Shown: in pieces, positions 6,989-7,759 of the stretch
How positions within the stretch are numbered: position 1 is the first letter of the stretch
Layout: the number at the start of each line of letters is the position of its first letter
Origin: Bacteroidales bacterium
GTDB lineage: Bacteria > Bacteroidota > Bacteroidia > Bacteroidales > VadinHA17
Assembly: GCA_020353115.1 (NCBI GenBank)
Contig: CP070687.1
Coordinates: forward strand, 2,501,224-2,508,982
Direction of reading: 5' to 3'
Length of the DNA stretch: 7,759 bases
The notes under the pieces: generated by a model
The model's input: only the letters and a program-made list of their open reading frames with translations
Databases searched by the model: none
Told to the model about the DNA's origin: nothing
Translations under genes and position numbers: made by a program

Positions 6989-7141
6989 GATCTTAACAAT
7001 TGGATTTAAGTAAAAATATCAAAATTGTTCATCAAATGCTAATTATTTTTTCCATAAAAAGGGAAATGAATTAATCAAATTATAGCATTTTTTCAGAAAA
7101 TCAGCCATTTTTACACAAAAATCCCAACCAGTCAGCAAACC
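6989..7141. promoter_or_regulatory. Divergent promoter region with imperfect inverted repeat
   Basis: 153 AT-rich bases separate the starts of the zinc-ribbon gene and the peptidase gene and must hold both promoters if each is transcribed on its own. AAATGCT (7034-7040) followed by AATT is matched by AATT (7078-7081), a two-base bulge and AGCATTT (7084-7090). ATCAAA occurs at 7018, 7031 and 7074. I found no convincing Bacteroidota -7 box (TAnnTTTG) or -33 TTTG pair on either strand, so individual promoters are not called. Confidence 0.4.
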
Positions 7142-7759
7142 ATGAATAAACGATCCCTACCCTTCGAAATCCATTATTCGTCTGCCATCCTTTATCGCAT
7201 TGTACTTATTTTCTGGATGAGTATATTACTTACCCTGCCTTCCCTGTCCCCGGCTCAAACCGGATCCTTCACCATGGAGGAGGTGAAGTCCTATCCCTTT
7301 CCAACCGGACTTGCAGCGGCAGGATCGGGTACCCATATTGCTTGGACATTTAATGAGGAAGGGTTACGTAATATTTACATCGCAGAAGGTCCGGACTTTC
7401 AGCCGCGGAAGATTACAAACTATCCGTATGACGACGGACAGGAGTTGTCCAATATATCTCTCTCAGCTGACGGTCAGTGGATCGTCTACATCCGTGGAGG
7501 AGATTTCGGATCGAATTGGGATGATGCCCTTCCGGTAAATCCAACTTTTGATCCTGTCCCTCCAGAAGTATCCATTTGGAGTATTGCTTTTAACGGTGGG
7601 AAGCCCAATCTTCTTGGAGAAGGTGTGGATCCGGTCATTTCACCAAACAGTGACCGGGTAGCTTTCGTAAGGGAAGGCCAGATCTGGACAGCACCCATCG
7701 ATGGAAGCAGGGAATCGGAAAAACTGTTCACTGCCCGGGGAAGGAATGGTTCCCCACGG
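7142..7759 (+). CDS. Exported S9-family (prolyl oligopeptidase-like) peptidase, N-terminal part (3' truncated)
   Basis: The frame is open from ATG 7142 to the right edge (206 codons); the gene is cut by the window. Residues 1-38 look like a signal peptide: basic start (NKR), hydrophobic core from about 20 to 33 (IVLIFWMSILL), and a probable cleavage after SPA38 before Gln39. ATG 7217 (residue 26) would leave a short signal without a basic start, so 7142 is preferred. The mature part shows blades of a WD40/PD40-like propeller: HIAWTFN and NIYIAEG, then ISLSADGQWIVYIRGGD, then DPVISPNSDRVAFVREGQIW. The phrase FGSNWDDALPVNPTF is familiar to me from Bacteroidota S9 peptidases, which carry a C-terminal alpha/beta-hydrolase domain with the Ser-Asp-His triad. 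That domain is not visible here, so peptidase activity is inferred. It would act in the periplasm or outside the cell. Confidence 0.8.
   Translation, partial: MNKRSLPFEIHYSSAILYRIVLIFWMSILLTLPSLSPAQTGSFTMEEVKSYPFPTGLAAAGSGTHIAWTFNEEGLRNIYIAEGPDFQPRKITNYPYDDGQELSNISLSADGQWIVYIRGGDFGSNWDDALPVNPTFDPVPPEVSIWSIAFNGGKPNLLGEGVDPVISPNSDRVAFVREGQIWTAPIDGSRESEKLFTARGRNGSPR

Overview
The window looks like a chromosomal fragment from an anaerobic or fermentative member of the Bacteroidota. This is inferred from the protein families, the mostly weak Shine-Dalgarno sequences and the AT-rich intergenic DNA. No rRNA or other phylogenetic marker is present, so the assignment is tentative.

Positions 1-5930 hold four tightly packed plus-strand genes of one redox operon: (i) the 3' part of a NuoF/HydB-type NADH-oxidising flavoprotein with a C-terminal two-cluster ferredoxin domain, cut by the left edge; (ii) a large NuoG/formate-dehydrogenase-alpha-like iron-sulfur protein; (iii) NfnA/SudB; (iv) NfnB/SudA. 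Junctions iii and iv are only 1 and 4 bases apart. The large subunit keeps the cysteine ligands of its iron-sulfur chain, but its formate dehydrogenase domain has lost the catalytic Sec/Cys-His pair (Pro-Asp here) and other active-site residues. It is therefore probably a structural or electron-wire subunit, not a formate dehydrogenase. An NADH module, a NuoG-like wire and an NfnAB NADPH/ferredoxin module in one operon suggest machinery that balances NADH, NADPH and ferredoxin. The parts resemble those of the Stn transhydrogenase of Sporomusa, but are encoded separately and built on a degenerate formate dehydrogenase scaffold. This is the most interesting system in the window.

Positions 5931-6139 are a convergent intergenic region with an AT-rich hairpin, diverged heptamers of the ACTnTRA type, a short GC-rich island, and a near-perfect array of ten ACTCTGA units. 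Positions 6140-6988 (minus strand) encode an unrecognised protein made of two homologous cysteine-rich zinc-ribbon halves. Positions 6989-7141 are an AT-rich divergent promoter region with an imperfect inverted repeat. From 7142 to the right edge runs the start of an exported S9-family peptidase (signal peptide plus beta-propeller), cut by the window end. No RNA genes, insertion sequences or CRISPR arrays were seen.
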